Source of the DNA: JADLHS01 sp020848635
GTDB taxonomy: Bacteria; Verrucomicrobiota; Verrucomicrobiia; Limisphaerales; JADLHS01
Reading direction: 5' to 3'
Length of the DNA: 64,000 nucleotides
Assembly (NCBI GenBank): GCA_037044975.1
Contig: JBAOIL010000008.1
Location: 1-64,000 of the forward strand
Numbering within the stretch: position 1 is the first letter of the stretch; each line of letters begins with the position of its first letter. Below the pieces are notes generated by a model. The model saw only the letters and a list, made by a program, of their open reading frames with translations. It did no database searches and was not told the DNA's origin. The translations under genes were made by a program, and so were the position numbers. This document shows, piece after piece, positions 62,882 through 64,000 of the stretch.

Positions 62882-63922
62882 ATGAAACTATTCAGCCGGT
62901 TACTCGTGGTTATGTCCCTCGCTTTTTTGTTAAACAATTATTCCTTTGCGGCGATCACGGTTGACGCGGTTGTTGTGGGCAATGCTGGGAATCCATTTGA
63001 TCCCACGACTGGGCTCGGCTCCGTCAGCTATGGTTATTCAATCGGAAAGTACAGAGTCACGCTCAACCAATACGCCTCATTTTTGAACGCAGTGGGCGCG
63101 ACGGATAGTTATGGGCTATACAACAGCTCGATGGGAATTCCGACTCCGGCTAATTCCACCAGCGGGATCGCCCGCAGTGGTGTCTCCGGGAGCTATACGT
63201 ATTCTGTCATTGGTTCCGGAACGCGTCCCGTAACCTACGTGAGCTGGTTTGATGCGGCCAGATTCGTGAATTGGCTTGGGAACGGTCAACCAACCGGAGC
63301 GCAAGGTCCTGGCACAACGGAAACCGGAGCCTATACGCTTAATGGCGCAACGACCGGTGGCGGTCCATTGCGAAATGCCAATTGGACCTATGGCCTGCCC
63401 ACTGAAAGCGAATGGTACAAAGCCGCCTACTATCAACCGGCGAATCAAGGTGGAGACGCAGATGGTTACTGGCTTTATCCGACGCAAAGCAACAGCCAGC
63501 CCAATAGTCGAAACGGCAGCCTGACAGATCCGAATAGCGGTAATTTTAGTTACGATGATGGAATTGCCAACGGATACAACGGAGGATTTGCTGCAAACAA
63601 TGCGAACACAACTCCAATTAGTGCTCTGACTGACGTCGGCGCGTTCGTGATGGCCGACAGCTTTTATGGCACTTTTGATCAAGGGGGTAATGTCCGTGAA
63701 TGGAATGACAAGTCGGGCGGTACAGGTACCCGCAGTTGGCGTGGGGGCGGTTGGTTTGACAGCACAGCCAGCTTAAGTGCTCCAAGCGGTTCATCATCAT
63801 TTCTTGCCAATACCGAACTAAATCAGGTGGGCTTCCGAATTGTTATGGTGCCGGAACCATCAATTGCGAGTCTTTGTTTGATTGGAGCCGCAGCGGTTTA
63901 TTGCCGACGTAAATCTTGCTGA
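62882..63922 (+). CDS. Secreted FGE-sulfatase-fold protein with PEP-CTERM anchor
   Basis: This protein of 346 residues has the signal peptide LLVVMSLAFLLNNYSFA, then the formylglycine-generating-enzyme (SUMF1/EgtB) fold. Motifs are YSIGKYRVTLNQYASFLNAV, RPVTYVSWFDAARFVNWLGN, YGLPTESEWYKAAYY, FDQGGNVREWND and SWRGGGWF. The end VPEPSIASLCLIGAAAVYCR, RKSC is a PEP-CTERM sorting signal (VPEP, hydrophobic segment, Arg-rich tail), so an exosortase should process it. FGE-fold proteins of this secreted kind usually lack the catalytic cysteine pair and probably bind ligands. The frame is intact. An AT-richer upstream region has TTGACT at about 62825. Fragment e of the MoeB gene lies upstream and the MoeB-type gene end lies 22 bases downstream. 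Confidence 0.85.
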   Translation: MKLFSRLLVVMSLAFLLNNYSFAAITVDAVVVGNAGNPFDPTTGLGSVSYGYSIGKYRVTLNQYASFLNAVGATDSYGLYNSSMGIPTPANSTSGIARSGVSGSYTYSVIGSGTRPVTYVSWFDAARFVNWLGNGQPTGAQGPGTTETGAYTLNGATTGGGPLRNANWTYGLPTESEWYKAAYYQPANQGGDADGYWLYPTQSNSQPNSRNGSLTDPNSGNFSYDDGIANGYNGGFAANNANTTPISALTDVGAFVMADSFYGTFDQGGNVREWNDKSGGTGTRSWRGGGWFDSTASLSAPSGSSSFLANTELNQVGFRIVMVPEPSIASLCLIGAAAVYCRRKSC

Positions 63923-63943
63923 TGCCGGGTTAATCTCAGTTGC

Positions 63944-64000
63944 TCAATACCGCGGCACTTTGGAATCAATCTCCTCGCTCCAGGCGGTGATGCCGCCTTT
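63944..64000 (-). CDS. Rhodanese C-terminus of a probable MoeB/ThiF-rhodanese gene, continues off the right edge
   Basis: On the minus strand it codes KGGITAWSEEIDSKVPRY and TGA, the expected end of a MoeB-rhodanese sulfur-carrier adenylyltransferase. Unlike fragments c and d it shows no damage. It may be the intact parent gene of all the fragments in 48-64 kb, but only 57 bases are visible. Confidence 0.6.
   Translation of the reverse strand, partial: KGGITAWSEEIDSKVPRY

Overview
Most of this window (about 5.1-64 kb) looks like a Verrucomicrobiota contig of the Pedosphaera/Limisphaerales type. The evidence is a run of H-x9-DG pseudopilins, a PVC-type CxxCH heme protein (propeller plus HEAT plus cytochrome c), a GH106-type rhamnosidase, secreted proteins ending in an FYRL-like tail, one PEP-CTERM protein, and a palindromic repeat whose arms read GTAGCAGCCGACGT-AGGAGGCTC. 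The first 5.1 kb looks different: an M23 peptidase/class III aminotransferase fusion, a CaxA-type antiporter, and a surface protein ending in YLPSLWR. That set resembles Chloroflexota. Two genes on opposite strands are both cut at the same point near 5.1 kb, so I read this as a chimeric junction (assembly artefact or illegitimate recombination), not an ordinary gene boundary.

Layout. 1-5.1 kb: Chloroflexota-like, full of frameshifts. 5.1-24.5 kb: a secreted catabolic block on the + strand, with two BNR/sialidase-like proteins, a PQQ-type propeller, a YVTN-propeller/phosphoesterase, three tandem pseudopilins, the CxxCH heme protein, a GH106-like enzyme, a fourth pseudopilin and a TIM-barrel enzyme. 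Several starts overlap the preceding stop as ATGA. 24.6-31.5 kb: housekeeping (DUF5679, double nucleoside-diphosphate kinase, TatD, icd, DUF885, CvpA-like). 31.5-42.1 kb on the minus strand: polyprenyl synthase, ECF sigma and putative anti-sigma as an overlapping operon, then a hypothetical gene, ggt, gdhA, purC and a large secreted hypothetical. 42.2-47.5 kb: a giant ankyrin protein, a sugar-nucleotide epimerase and a hypothetical. 47.5-50.4 kb on the minus strand: GNAT, Old Yellow Enzyme and a hypothetical. 51-64 kb: four very large or secreted surface proteins.

Two patterns stand out. From 48 to 64 kb, most intergenic gaps hold short pieces of the 3' end of a MoeB/ThiF-rhodanese gene, all in the same orientation. 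What looks like the intact 3' end of that gene enters at the right edge. The Old Yellow Enzyme gene and the beta-helix/VWA gene are each bracketed by a 'middle' piece on the left and a 'linker' piece on the right, as if genes had been inserted repeatedly into copies of this gene end. Separately, one arm of the palindromic repeat is translated, in the same frame, as the start of the signal peptide of two unrelated secreted proteins.

Many conserved genes (icd, gdhA, NDK, DUF885, OYE, the heme protein and most giant surface proteins) need one or two single-base corrections, often at homopolymers. These look like sequencing errors. I report such genes as one feature and say where the frame breaks. 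I saw no tRNA, rRNA, CRISPR array or transposase gene.
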